Part shown: one piece after another, positions 50,737 through 59,942 of the stretch | Numbering within the stretch: position 1 is the first letter of the stretch | Layout of the letters: every line of letters starts with the position of its first letter | Assembly: GCA_021740905.1 (NCBI GenBank) | Contig: JAIOYV010000027.1 | Location: 1 to 64,000, forward strand | From: Bacteroidales bacterium | Lineage (GTDB): Bacteria; Bacteroidota; Bacteroidia; Bacteroidales; M50B96 | Reading direction: 5' to 3' | Length of the DNA: 64,000 bases | Program-made: the position numbers and the translations under genes | The notes under the pieces: generated by a model | What the model saw: only the letters and a program-made list of their open reading frames with translations | Told to the model about the DNA's origin: nothing | The model's database searches: none

Positions 50737-52143
50737 TTAAGACCCATTGGCCGACAATACGGTCTTCACGGTTTTAATAAACAGCATAAAATCTAGCTTT
50801 GGCGACCAGCTGTCGATATATTGCAAATCAAGTTTCATCCACTGGTTGAAAGGGATATTGTTGCGGTTGGGCATTATTTGCCAAATACAGGTAATCCCAG
50901 GTTTCATCGATAGTCTTCGCAATTGCCACCTCTCGTATTTTTCAACCTCATCAGGGATGGGTGGGCGCGGACCTACCAGCGACATATCGCCTTTTAGGAT
51001 GTTGTATAGTTGAGGAAGTTCATCAAGTCCTGTTCTCCGAAGAAATCTTCCAATACGTGTAATTCTAGGGTCGTCTTTAATTTTGAACGCAGGGCCATCC
51101 ACTTCATTCATCTCTTCGAGCTCGTTCCTCATTTGCTCGGCATGCGCCACCATTGTCCGGAATTTGTACAAATAAAACTTCCGTCCACGTAAGCCTACAC
51201 GCATTTGCCTAAACAACACAGGGCCATGCGAGGTATATTTTATCAGGATGGCAATTACGACCATCACCGGGGTAAAAATTAATAGTGTAAGGAAAGCAAA
51301 TACATAATCGGTAAGCCACTTCAGTTGCAAGGCAATGTAATCGGTTGGGGTGTTTGAGAATGAAAAGAAAGGGATTTCGTCGAAATAGGTAAGCTTCGAT
51401 TTTGTCCCGGTAATATTCCATAAATGCGACTGCATACGGAAACTAACACCAATTTCTTCGCAGGAATAAATCAACGATTGAATTTCCGTCTGATTGATTT
51501 CGTTCATGCAATACACTACCTCATCTACCACATCAAATTCGATAAGACTCCTTACACTGGCCTTTGAAGTAATTATTTTGGCACGTTTGCCATATTTTTC
51601 ACGGATCCTTGGCGAATCAGACAAAATCATAATAATCCTGTAGCCCCACTCTGGATGGCTGAGTATTTTATCGATGAAAGGAATTGAAGTGTCGTCTGCT
51701 AATATGAGGATGTTGCGTTTGTTTTGTCCTTTTGCCCGGTAGTACTTCGATACAATAAAAGTCAATATTTTGGTTGAATAAAGAAGAACCAGGTTGATTG
51801 CCGCAAAAAGCACAATGACAATCCTTGAAATAATGTTTAGGCGCAGAATAAAGATAAAGAAAATAACAACGGCAAATCCAATTATCACCACTTTAAACAA
51901 TTGTACAAAAATTTGGGCATAAGAGCGTGTGCGGGGGATGCCAAGCAAATTGACCGAACGTAGCAAAAATAGCCATGTTGGGACAATAAGCAGTACTACC
52001 GTAATGTATTCGCTTGAATACCTAAGGTTTATATCGAAATAATTCAACCTTATGAAGTAGGCGAGTAAAAACGACAGTAAGGTAACTGATACATCAATTA
52101 CGCTTATGAAAAAATTTCCTATTTTCTTTTTTTCCGAGACCAT
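50737..52143 (-). CDS. Polyprenyl-phosphate sugar-1-phosphate transferase
   Basis: 468 residues: four N-terminal membrane helices, a Rossmann-like middle domain (NILILADDTSIPFIDKIL), a fifth helix (FAFLTLLIFTPVMVVIAILI), and the C-terminal initiating transferase domain (FRQMRVGLRGRKFYLYKFRTM, RRTGLDELPQLYNILKGDMSLVGPRP, KPGITCIWQ). It starts exopolysaccharide or O-antigen synthesis by moving a hexose-1-phosphate to undecaprenyl phosphate in the inner membrane. It is alone here; no polysaccharide cluster follows in the window. Confidence 0.92.
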   Translation of the reverse strand: MVSEKKKIGNFFISVIDVSVTLLSFLLAYFIRLNYFDINLRYSSEYITVVLLIVPTWLFLLRSVNLLGIPRTRSYAQIFVQLFKVVIIGFAVVIFFIFILRLNIISRIVIVLFAAINLVLLYSTKILTFIVSKYYRAKGQNKRNILILADDTSIPFIDKILSHPEWGYRIIMILSDSPRIREKYGKRAKIITSKASVRSLIEFDVVDEVVYCMNEINQTEIQSLIYSCEEIGVSFRMQSHLWNITGTKSKLTYFDEIPFFSFSNTPTDYIALQLKWLTDYVFAFLTLLIFTPVMVVIAILIKYTSHGPVLFRQMRVGLRGRKFYLYKFRTMVAHAEQMRNELEEMNEVDGPAFKIKDDPRITRIGRFLRRTGLDELPQLYNILKGDMSLVGPRPPIPDEVEKYERWQLRRLSMKPGITCIWQIMPNRNNIPFNQWMKLDLQYIDSWSPKLDFMLFIKTVKTVLSANGS

Positions 52144-52499
52144 TGTTTAATTTTTAAAAATTAATCCGCTCCATAGGTCTTTGGCAAGTTAAGTATTGTC
52201 ATCTAAATGTGTGTTCAAGTCTTGTTGTCAAAATTTTATCTAAAAGTAATGCATCAAATTGATTCTAAAAATCTTTTTACATGAATCATACGTAAAAATC
52301 CATTAAAGTTACAATTGATTTGACCAAGCTAAAAACGCCCCTTTTTGTTCACCCTGAATTAGAATATAGATGAATAATTATCTGCAACATCTTTTTTATC
52401 AATTGAGAGCATTAGGTTGTACACCTTCGCTGGCGGCTTATTTTTTTCTTGTGAAGAATATTTCTATCTTGTAGCAGCTTTAACTAAAACAAAACGATT
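52144..52499. other. Intergenic region between divergent genes
   Basis: AT-rich control region for the sugar transferase (minus) and the EEP hydrolase (plus). TATCTTGT about 30 bases before the plus-strand start is a weak -7-like match. No gene, no clear repeat. Confidence 0.4.
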
Positions 52500-53477
52500 A
52501 TGAACAATTACTATATCGCATGGTGGAATGTCGAAAATTTGTTCGACATACAGAACGCACTCGACCGTCCGGCCTGGTTGCAAAGCAAGCTTAATTCCGA
52601 ATTGAATGGATGGACCCAATCTGTTTTGGAGACCAAAATTCAACAGTTGGGCAAGGTGATAAGATTTATGAACAACAATCATGGCCCGGACATTCTAGGC
52701 CTATGTGAGGTGGAGAACTTACATGTGATTGAGCTTCTGGTGGGTGAATTGGCTAGTCTGGGCCGAAATTATCAAATAGCCCACCACGACACTCCCGATG
52801 GACGGGGCATCGATGTGGCTTTCATCTACGATTCCTATAAATTTTCTTCCGATGGACATTTTAGCTATACAGTTCTAAAGCGGTCTGCTACGCGAGATAT
52901 TTTTCAGGTGAATTTCAAGACAGTCAGCCAAAAGGATTTGATTGTGATTGGCAATCATTGGCCAGCCAGGAGTGCCGGAACTTATGAATCGGAGCCGTAC
53001 CGCATTATCGCAGCAGAAACCCTTAGCTACTGGATCGAGCGCATCCTCGAAATAAAAGGCTCGAACACAGCCATTGTGGTGATGGGCGACTTCAACGATG
53101 AGGCCTTTAATCGCTCGATGACCGATTATGCTCTTTCGACAAATCAGCCCGTGAAAGTAAAAAATTCCCAAACGCCCAGACTTCTAAACCTAAGTTGGAA
53201 ATATTTTAACAAAGGCCAGGGTAGTTTTTATTATGATAATTTTGCCTATTGCTTCGATCAAATTTTAGTGTCGAAGGGGATCGTGAAAGGGAATTATGGA
53301 TTTTCCCTTCCCACCAATGCCGCGGGTGGTTATATATCGCAAATAGTTTTTTACCCCGATATGGTTTCGGGCGGAAGCTATCCCGACCCAATAAAGTTTG
53401 GCCGCCCTAGTGAATCGTATAACCCAAATGGTTTTAGCGATCATTACCCGGTGGCTTTCCTGTTGCAGGAGAGTTAA
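52500..53477 (+). CDS. Endonuclease/exonuclease/phosphatase-family hydrolase
   Basis: 325 residues. All EEP motifs are visible: AWWNVENLFD at the N-terminus, ILGLCEVEN (metal Glu), IGNHWPARSAG, VVMGDFNDEAFN (Asp/Asn pair) and NGFSDHYPV (catalytic His). Members cleave DNA/RNA, inositol phosphates or phospholipids. No signal peptide is obvious, so it is probably cytoplasmic. Substrate unknown. It ends 74 bases before the serine hydrolase. Confidence 0.88.
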   Translation: MNNYYIAWWNVENLFDIQNALDRPAWLQSKLNSELNGWTQSVLETKIQQLGKVIRFMNNNHGPDILGLCEVENLHVIELLVGELASLGRNYQIAHHDTPDGRGIDVAFIYDSYKFSSDGHFSYTVLKRSATRDIFQVNFKTVSQKDLIVIGNHWPARSAGTYESEPYRIIAAETLSYWIERILEIKGSNTAIVVMGDFNDEAFNRSMTDYALSTNQPVKVKNSQTPRLLNLSWKYFNKGQGSFYYDNFAYCFDQILVSKGIVKGNYGFSLPTNAAGGYISQIVFYPDMVSGGSYPDPIKFGRPSESYNPNGFSDHYPVAFLLQES

Positions 53478-53550
53478 TAAAAAATGAATAGGTCCCATTT
53501 CAATAATAATTCTTTATTTCGGGCATCATAAATTTGAAATCGAAACAACT

Positions 53551-55107
53551 ATGTTTAAACGAATAGACCTGTTTGCCCTACTTTTCGGAGCCATTTTCCT
53601 GAGTTTTCAGCTGATCCCCACCAAGACTCCTCCGGCAGAAAATCCCCGCCACGACAGACTCGACGTATATTTTCAGAAAGCCCTGGCCGATTGGGAAGTG
53701 CCCGGAATGGCCATTGGCATTGTAAAAAACGATACCCTCATTTTTGCCAAAGGCTATGGTGTCCGTGAAATTGGAAAACCCGAAAAAGTGGATGCCAACT
53801 CTATGTTTGCCATAGCTTCAAACACGAAGTCCTTTACTTCGGCAGCTATTGCCATTTTGGTTGAAGAAGGTAAACTTTCGTGGGATGACAAGGTGATCAA
53901 ATACTTGCCCTACTTTGAGTTGTACGACCCCTGGGTGACGGCCAACATGACCATCCGCGATTTGCTCTGCCATCGAAGCGGCCTGGAAACATTTAGTGGC
54001 GATTTGGTTTGGTACGGCACAACGTACTCGCGAGAAGAAGTTGTGAAACGGGCTAAATACCTCGAACCTGCCTATCCGTTCCGTACTCACTTTGGCTACC
54101 AGAATATTATGTTCATAGCCGCCGGCGAAATTGTTTCAAAAGTTTCGGGGATGACCTGGGATGAATTTCTCAAAGAACGATTTTTTTCTCCTTTAGAAAT
54201 GAACCGGACCACCACCACCATAAACGATTTTGCCAGGTTGGGCAATGTGGCCATGCCCCATACCTCCGATCAGGGCAAGACTATTTCTATACCCTATATG
54301 AACTGGGATAACATCGGTGGGGCAGGGGCAATTAACTCCTGCGTAAACGATGTGTCGAAATGGCTCATGCTTCAATTGAATAAGGGGACATTTAATGGGA
54401 AGGAAATCTTCAACAAGGAATCTTCGCATGAGATGTGGACACCTCATACCATTCAGGATGTGAGCTTGGGGGCCGAGCGGGTTTGGCCATCTACTCATTT
54501 TAAATCGTATGGGCTGGGCTGGTCGCTGTTCGATTATCATGGACGAAAGATTGTTGGTCATGGCGGGGGATACGATGGAGTGCTCAGTTATACTTGCATG
54601 GTGCCCGAAGAAAACCTGGGTTTTGTGATCCTGACCAACAAAAACAGCACTTTGTATTATAGCCTGATCTATAAAATACTCGACACTTTTTTGAGCGATG
54701 ACAAAACCGATTGGAGTGGAAAATTCCTGGCCCGCACCAAAACCATGGAAAAAATGGGAGAAGAAGAAAAGCTGAAAAAGGAAGAAGCCAGGATTAAAAA
54801 GACAAAGCCCTCGCTTGATCTGATTGACTACACCGGAACCTACACCAGCGAATTGTATGGCGATGTGGAAGTAAAACTCGAAAACAAAAAACTGATGTTA
54901 TATTTTATCCCCACCCCCGATTTTGTGGGCGTACTCGGACTTTGGCATTTCGATACATTTTCGATCAAACTAAAAAATACCCCTTCGCTACCTGAGGGCA
55001 CGGCCCAGTTTATTTTGAATGAAAAGGGGAAAGCCCACGAATTACGCATCGACATCCCCAACCCTGATTTTTATTTTACGGAGCTGAAGTTGTTTAAGAA
55101 AGAGTAA
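53551..55107 (+). CDS. Serine hydrolase of the beta-lactamase family with DUF3471-like tail
   Basis: 518 residues with an N-terminal hydrophobic leader. The three active-site motifs are complete: SNTK (IASNTKSFTSAAI), YQN (GYQNIMFIAAGE) and HGG (VGHGGGYDGVLSY). Residues about 400-518 form a separate small beta domain (YTGTYTSELYGDVEVKLENKKLMLYF), as in D-aminopeptidase-like members. It is larger and better conserved than the relative at 7322. Probably an exported peptidase or esterase; antibiotic hydrolysis is not implied. Confidence 0.88.
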   Translation: MFKRIDLFALLFGAIFLSFQLIPTKTPPAENPRHDRLDVYFQKALADWEVPGMAIGIVKNDTLIFAKGYGVREIGKPEKVDANSMFAIASNTKSFTSAAIAILVEEGKLSWDDKVIKYLPYFELYDPWVTANMTIRDLLCHRSGLETFSGDLVWYGTTYSREEVVKRAKYLEPAYPFRTHFGYQNIMFIAAGEIVSKVSGMTWDEFLKERFFSPLEMNRTTTTINDFARLGNVAMPHTSDQGKTISIPYMNWDNIGGAGAINSCVNDVSKWLMLQLNKGTFNGKEIFNKESSHEMWTPHTIQDVSLGAERVWPSTHFKSYGLGWSLFDYHGRKIVGHGGGYDGVLSYTCMVPEENLGFVILTNKNSTLYYSLIYKILDTFLSDDKTDWSGKFLARTKTMEKMGEEEKLKKEEARIKKTKPSLDLIDYTGTYTSELYGDVEVKLENKKLMLYFIPTPDFVGVLGLWHFDTFSIKLKNTPSLPEGTAQFILNEKGKAHELRIDIPNPDFYFTELKLFKKE

Positions 55108-55609
55108 AAGGGAAATTGAAAATTGGAAATTTGGAAGACCTACTTAGGTGGAAGATTTACAAGGAGAAGCAATACGGAGTAATTAATGCGAATCAAGGGT
55201 TGAATGTATTAAGTAATATTTTACGTAAAGCCCTGAAAGGGATTAATTTGAATAACCGTGGGCGAAGCCCACGGTAGTAGGGCATAGCAAATCCCAGCCC
55301 CGAAGTGGGCTGAATTAGTTTTTCGGTTCAACCACTTCGTGGCTGGAGTAGAAGGCCTTCATTTTCCGTGGGCGTAAGCCCACGGTTATTGAGATTTAGT
55401 CACTTCGTGACAATTGCACTTCAACCCTTGATTCATATTGATACTTGATTCTTTTTTTTTTTATTCAACATTCAACTTCTAAAATTCAACATTAGATTTC
55501 ATTTTATTCAACATACAAAATCCAGCATCCAGCATTCCCCTTTTTGAACCTCCCCCTAACTTACGTGTATCATCCTTCAAATTATTTATTCATCTCAAAA
55601 ACCCTGAAC
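55108..55609. repeat. Repeat-filled intergenic region with a free-standing REP cluster
   Basis: 55113-55133: word repeat GAAATTGAAAATTGGAAATT. 55231-55411: REP cluster of hairpins CCCTGAAAGGG, CCGTGGGCGAAGCCCACGG (55256-55274), AGCCCCGAAGTGGGCT (55296-55311), CCACTTCGTGG (55332-55342), CCGTGGGC...GCCCACGG (55366-55385) and GTCACTTCGTGAC (55399-55411). Outer members face each other, as around the RAYT gene at 42.6 kb, but no transposase lies between. 55463-55540: TTCAACATTCAAC-type words. No gene. Confidence 0.8.
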
Positions 55610-56863
55610 ATGAAAAAACTATTTGAAAGAACTAAATTATTGACCCTTTGGATATTTAAATCTTTTCAAGCTTTCTCAATCTTGCTGATATTTGTACTTT
55701 TCGTTTCGGCAAGTCAGGTCCAGGCGCAAAAACCCGAACCGGTCTATTCCATTGTTAAGCAGGTGAAACCTTACGAATGGTATGTAAAACAAGCCGGATT
55801 GTGGAAAAAGGAAATCCAGAAAGACTCGGCCAATGCCCCTGCCTGGTACAATTACTACATCGCCAACCGCATGGCCAACCTCACCGGAAAGCCCGACAAG
55901 TGGGATAGCGAAAAAGATAAAGTATTGCAGGACATGGCCGGGATTATCGAAAGCATGGGCAAAGCCATCCCCGAAAGTTTCGAATACAACCATGTAAAAT
56001 TTTGGAACGGTGGAAATAATATAGAACTGTTCCCCTATCTCGAAAAGGCTTATGCTATCGACCCCAGCCGGCCCGAAACCTACGATGATTTCATTACCCA
56101 TTACGAAATAAGCCGGGAAAAAAAGATGAAGGAACAGTTTTGCAAAATGTGGTACAACAGCGGCGATGTGTCGCCCGGCATATTGAACATGAACTACAAC
56201 GTATTGATGTCGATGGATGAAAATGCGATCCTCTTTACAGCAGGCGACAACGACACCTATCCTGTGTGGATATTGCAAAATGTGAAAAATATCCGCAAAG
56301 ATGTGGTGGTGCTCAATACCAGTTTGATTTTTATTGAAGGATACCGAAAAGCCATTTTCAGCGAATTAAACATACCTGCTTTCGAAAAAGAGGTTTCTGA
56401 TTTTGTGACCAAGGAAATCAAAAAAAACGGCAACTACCAGGCAGCTTACGATGCATATCAAAAAGCCCTCGTGAAACATATTGTGGACAACTCAGGGAAA
56501 CGCCCTGTGTATTTTGCGGTTACAGTCCGTAAAAATATCTATGCCGATTTCGAAGACAAATTATACCTCGAAGGACTTGCTTTCAAATACAGCGAAACGG
56601 GTTACGACAACCTCGCAATCCTGCGCCGGAATGTGGAAAAAAGATTTATGATGGATTACCTTCAGATCGACTTTGCCAACGACATGAGCCTTTCTGTGGT
56701 CGACCATACCAATTTTAATTACATTTTACCGTTCCTAAATCTTTACGATCATTACGTGCTGGCAGACGAAAGCGAAAAGGCAGAATGGATTAAGTCTTTG
56801 GCGATGAAAGTAGGCGAGCGTGCCGGGCAGGAAGAAAAAATAAAAGCACAGTTTGTGGAATAG
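55610..56863 (+). CDS. Exported protein resembling the C-terminal part of DUF2723 proteins
   Basis: 417 residues from MKKLFERT; one membrane segment or signal peptide (about 18-42, ending VQAQ). The block ENAILFTAGDNDTYPVWILQNVKNIRKDVVVLNTSLI matches a conserved segment at the C-terminal side of Bacteroidota DUF2723 membrane proteins, where it follows the transmembrane glycosyltransferase-like part, absent here. Helical repeats around NAPAWYNYYIANRMANL suggest TPR-like structure. It is the first gene of an operon with the sigma factor (8-base gap). Function unknown. Confidence 0.7.
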   Translation: MKKLFERTKLLTLWIFKSFQAFSILLIFVLFVSASQVQAQKPEPVYSIVKQVKPYEWYVKQAGLWKKEIQKDSANAPAWYNYYIANRMANLTGKPDKWDSEKDKVLQDMAGIIESMGKAIPESFEYNHVKFWNGGNNIELFPYLEKAYAIDPSRPETYDDFITHYEISREKKMKEQFCKMWYNSGDVSPGILNMNYNVLMSMDENAILFTAGDNDTYPVWILQNVKNIRKDVVVLNTSLIFIEGYRKAIFSELNIPAFEKEVSDFVTKEIKKNGNYQAAYDAYQKALVKHIVDNSGKRPVYFAVTVRKNIYADFEDKLYLEGLAFKYSETGYDNLAILRRNVEKRFMMDYLQIDFANDMSLSVVDHTNFNYILPFLNLYDHYVLADESEKAEWIKSLAMKVGERAGQEEKIKAQFVE

Positions 56864-56870
56864 AACATAG

Positions 56871-57449
56871 ATGAGGCAAACAGAAAACCTGAAACAACAA
56901 AGCGATGAGGAGTTGATGAAACTTCTCGTTATTGGCAGCAAAGGAGCTTTCACTGAAGTATATGAGCGCTATCATTCCAGGATGCTCAATTACTTCTTCA
57001 GGATGCTTTATCGCGACGAGGAAAAAGCAAGGGATTTCACCCACGACCTGTTTATGAAAATCATCGAAAAACCAGGCCTGTTCAACAGCGAAAGAAAGTT
57101 TTCGACCTGGATTTATGCGGTGGCTTCGAATATGTGCAAGAACGAATACCGCAGCCGGGCAGTCAGGGAAAATGGTGTAGGCCCGATTGGCTGGCACACC
57201 CAGGAAATCGAAAATGAAACGATGCACCATCAGCTCGACCTCGAAAAATTTAAGGCGAGGTTGAAGGATGAAATGGACCAACTGAACCCGCAGCAAAAAG
57301 AAGCTTTTGTGATGCGCTTTCAGGATGAAATGCCCATAAAAGAAATCGCGGAGGTGATGGAGTGTTCCGAAGGAACCATAAAATCAAGACTGTTTTACTC
57401 TTTGAAAAAGATGTCGGAAAAATTAAAAGAATTCAATCCAAATAGATAA
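56871..57449 (+). CDS. RNA polymerase sigma factor, ECF type
   Basis: 192 residues: region 2 (GAFTEVYERYHSRMLNYFFRMLYRDEEKARDFTHDLFMKI, FSTWIYAVASNMCKNEYR) and region 4 (LNPQQKEAFVMRFQDEMPIKEIAEVMECSEGTIKSRLFYSLKKM). Directs transcription of a regulon set by a cognate anti-sigma factor. The next gene, 4 bases after its stop, encodes a one-helix membrane protein in the usual anti-sigma position. Confidence 0.92.
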   Translation: MRQTENLKQQSDEELMKLLVIGSKGAFTEVYERYHSRMLNYFFRMLYRDEEKARDFTHDLFMKIIEKPGLFNSERKFSTWIYAVASNMCKNEYRSRAVRENGVGPIGWHTQEIENETMHHQLDLEKFKARLKDEMDQLNPQQKEAFVMRFQDEMPIKEIAEVMECSEGTIKSRLFYSLKKMSEKLKEFNPNR

Positions 57450-57453
57450 AGAA

Positions 57454-58137
57454 ATGGAAACCAATAGTTTTAGCCACGAATTGGAAGTTTTGCTTAGAAC
57501 GAAGGCATATTCTGAATTAAATTCGCATGAAAGCAAGATAGTGGAGAAACAAATTCCTGTTGAGGAATATGATCGTTTTAAAATGATATTGTTGTCGTCT
57601 GATGATATTTTTAAGGAGGATAAACTTAAATCGAATGAAAGCGAAAAGGATAGCCTGCTCCAGGCTTATGAAAACAAACATTTTGCTGGCAGTGGACTCC
57701 GAACTATTATGATTGGTCGGTTTTCCTTGCCTTTTTATAAAGTGTCAATTGCTGCCGCTGTACTGTTGGGCGCATTTTTTCTTATGGGTTGGAAGGCCAG
57801 TCTCGAAATGCAAAACCAGGCCGTGATCTACCTCACCGACACCATCTACAAACAAGTGTTGGTGCCGGAGAGGATCTGGCTGGCTGATTCATCGACCCGG
57901 GCCGGCTATTTTAAAAACGATACGGGTGAAACCAGTAAAGTGAGACAGGCTGTCGATAAACTTCACATCCCAAAACCGAACACCGAAGCCGACAACTCAG
58001 GGGTTGATTACGAAACTGCCCGCCGCCTGGGCATTGCCCCCGACATCAACTTCGCCGACCGCCGCCGGAACCCAAACCGTGGCAAAAGCCTCCGCGAAGA
58101 CAGTGTGCTGAGCAAGTTTATGGTGAGTGTTAATTGA
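57454..58137 (+). CDS. Single-span membrane protein, putative anti-sigma factor
   Basis: 227 residues: an N-terminal cytoplasmic helical part (1-90), one membrane helix at 96-113 (KVSIAAAVLLGAFFLMGW) and a periplasmic part with a basic, low-complexity C-terminus. Position directly after the ECF sigma gene and the topology fit an anti-sigma factor, but I see no zinc motif (H-x3-C-x2-C) of the common family, so the role is inference. Confidence 0.68.
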   Translation: METNSFSHELEVLLRTKAYSELNSHESKIVEKQIPVEEYDRFKMILLSSDDIFKEDKLKSNESEKDSLLQAYENKHFAGSGLRTIMIGRFSLPFYKVSIAAAVLLGAFFLMGWKASLEMQNQAVIYLTDTIYKQVLVPERIWLADSSTRAGYFKNDTGETSKVRQAVDKLHIPKPNTEADNSGVDYETARRLGIAPDINFADRRRNPNRGKSLREDSVLSKFMVSVN

Positions 58138-58211
58138 GAGCGTGTTTCGTGTTTCGAGTCTCGGGTTTTGTGTTGTTATTCAAAAGGGCTATTGCACGGA
58201 GGATAGATTGA

Positions 58212-58967
58212 CTAAAATATATATTCCACTCCTACAGTTGCATGAGGAATGAAATGCTCTAACGCCATCAGAAAAAAATCATAAGAGCCAAAGCCAATGC
58301 CCCCAAACAGTTCAAAATTTCCAGGAAGTTGGTAGTTCGCACCAACCGCCATTGTATTTTCAACGATTATTTTTGTTCGGTTTGTGACGAATGGTGGCCC
58401 CAGTTGGTATTCTTTATATTCCACCTGCACAAAGGAAAAGTTTGTTTGCAAAAACAAGTTTATATTCTTCCACGAGGAGTTGAAAATATAGCGGTAGCCA
58501 ATTCCCAGGCTAAGACAATTCTTCTTATACACTTCAATCGGATCGCCGGGCGGATTTTCTAAAAGCAAGGTATATTCGGGACCTAACCACAGATTGTGAT
58601 TTCTTTTTGAAAGGCTTATCCCAGGGGAAGTATGGCGGAGAGGATAATTAAATTGTTGGCTTAGTATTATTCCAATGTGCCATTTATCCTTTGAATTATA
58701 CAAGGGCAAAGGATTTTTCGGGGGAATTTGATTTTTAATATCCTTACTTACCCACGTATAATCCACTACCTCCATTAGGGGTACAAAGTCGTGCTTTTCA
58801 GTCCTTTTCTTTTTGTAGGTGTAGAAAATATTCTGATCGTTGATGAGGGAAATTTTACAAGTTATAGTATCGCCGGACTTTAACAGGATTTGATCAATAA
58901 ACCCCTGCCCGTTGACCAGTGTCGAAACTACGATCAGCAAAAGTGCTATGCTTGCGGTTTTATTCAT
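58212..58967 (-). CDS. Small outer-membrane-barrel-like protein
   Basis: 251 residues; signal peptide ends VNGQ. The N-terminal part (DQILLKSGDTITCKISLINDQNIFYTYKKK) is a small beta domain common in Bacteroidota proteins of unknown function. The rest alternates like a barrel (LSLGIGYRYIFNSSWKNINLFLQTNF, NFELFGGIGFGSYDF) and ends ATVGVEYIF with terminal Phe. Layout resembles the protein at 36971. Function unknown. Confidence 0.68.
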   Translation of the reverse strand: MNKTASIALLLIVVSTLVNGQGFIDQILLKSGDTITCKISLINDQNIFYTYKKKRTEKHDFVPLMEVVDYTWVSKDIKNQIPPKNPLPLYNSKDKWHIGIILSQQFNYPLRHTSPGISLSKRNHNLWLGPEYTLLLENPPGDPIEVYKKNCLSLGIGYRYIFNSSWKNINLFLQTNFSFVQVEYKEYQLGPPFVTNRTKIIVENTMAVGANYQLPGNFELFGGIGFGSYDFFLMALEHFIPHATVGVEYIF

Positions 58968-59188
58968 TCAACTGGGGGTATTGTCCTGTGTCATTTTGTA
59001 GATTCATTATTTTCATTCAAAAATAGCGAATTTACGCCTCTCAATAAAAACGATTTTTAATTATCTTTGAAATAAATATATAATGTCGTGAAGCTATTGG
59101 ACAGAATTACGTTTGATCAAATTGATACCACACGATTTTATAGTATTGAAAATTAAGTATTTTTACCAAATAAAAACATAATATTATT

Positions 59189-59836
59189 ATGAACAGACTT
59201 TTACTAATCCTATCAATTTTTATCCTCGCAGCTTGTACGCAAACCCAAAAGAAAAGCGAAAAGAACACAGAAACCCAAACAGCAACTCAAACGAATGCCA
59301 AGTCGGAAGAAGCACCTGGCGAGTATGGTGTTTTTGATAGCGACCGGCATTTGTGCCCCGACTTTGACAAGGCGGACTTTGAGAGCCTCACAGGTTGGGA
59401 TTTTTGCTGGGCCATTTTACAACCCATCAACCGGGCAAAAACGGCAGAGCACGAACGCAAGCTTGTAACCCGCTTTTCGCCAGGTCAGAAGGCCTTGTAT
59501 TTTTTCTGGAACTTTGATGCGAAAGTGTCCAATACCGGGTTTGTCCAGTTCTATTGCAATAACAACAGGCATTACCTGCCGGCCACCATCAAAGGTTTGG
59601 AATTAGTCGGTGACAAAGAAATGCTTGCCTTGGTTGATAAAGTTGAAAAAGAGTATTTGGCAAATGAGGCAGCTTTTTTAAATCAACTTAAAACAGGCGA
59701 TTGCGAGCCTCTAATTAAAGAGCTTACACAGTTTCAGGAGTTTGACAAGGAATTTTACAAGATTCACGACAACTCAATTGCCCTGATAGAAAAATACATC
59801 CGTGCCCATCCCGATGAATTTGTGAAATTGAAGTAA
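59189..59836 (+). CDS. Hypothetical lipoprotein
   Basis: 215 residues; lipobox IFILAACTQ. The leader is followed by a Gln/Thr/Lys-rich linker (about 20-45) and a folded domain beginning EYGVFDSDRHLCPDF, rich in aromatic residues and Cys. I recognise no family. Its last codons (HPDEFVKLK) recur as a degenerate remnant at 62951-62979. Confidence 0.7.
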   Translation: MNRLLLILSIFILAACTQTQKKSEKNTETQTATQTNAKSEEAPGEYGVFDSDRHLCPDFDKADFESLTGWDFCWAILQPINRAKTAEHERKLVTRFSPGQKALYFFWNFDAKVSNTGFVQFYCNNNRHYLPATIKGLELVGDKEMLALVDKVEKEYLANEAAFLNQLKTGDCEPLIKELTQFQEFDKEFYKIHDNSIALIEKYIRAHPDEFVKLK

Positions 59837-59897
59837 TTACCGATCTAATTTGGCACTTCGCAAATATAAAAAGGCAAAGCCGTAGTTTTTATTCCTA

Positions 59898-59905
59898 TAC
59901 CTTTG
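59898..59905 (+). promoter_or_regulatory. Bacteroidota -7 box for the DEAD-box helicase
   Basis: TACCTTTG followed by C matches TAnnTTTG exactly, 37 bases before the start. Confidence 0.55.
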
Positions 59906-59942
59906 CGGCGGAAATTAATATTGGAATTAATACTATAAAACT

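Noticed and set aside
55231-55411. CRISPR array
   Set aside because: Hairpins differ in sequence and orientation, spacing is irregular, no constant repeat-spacer unit.
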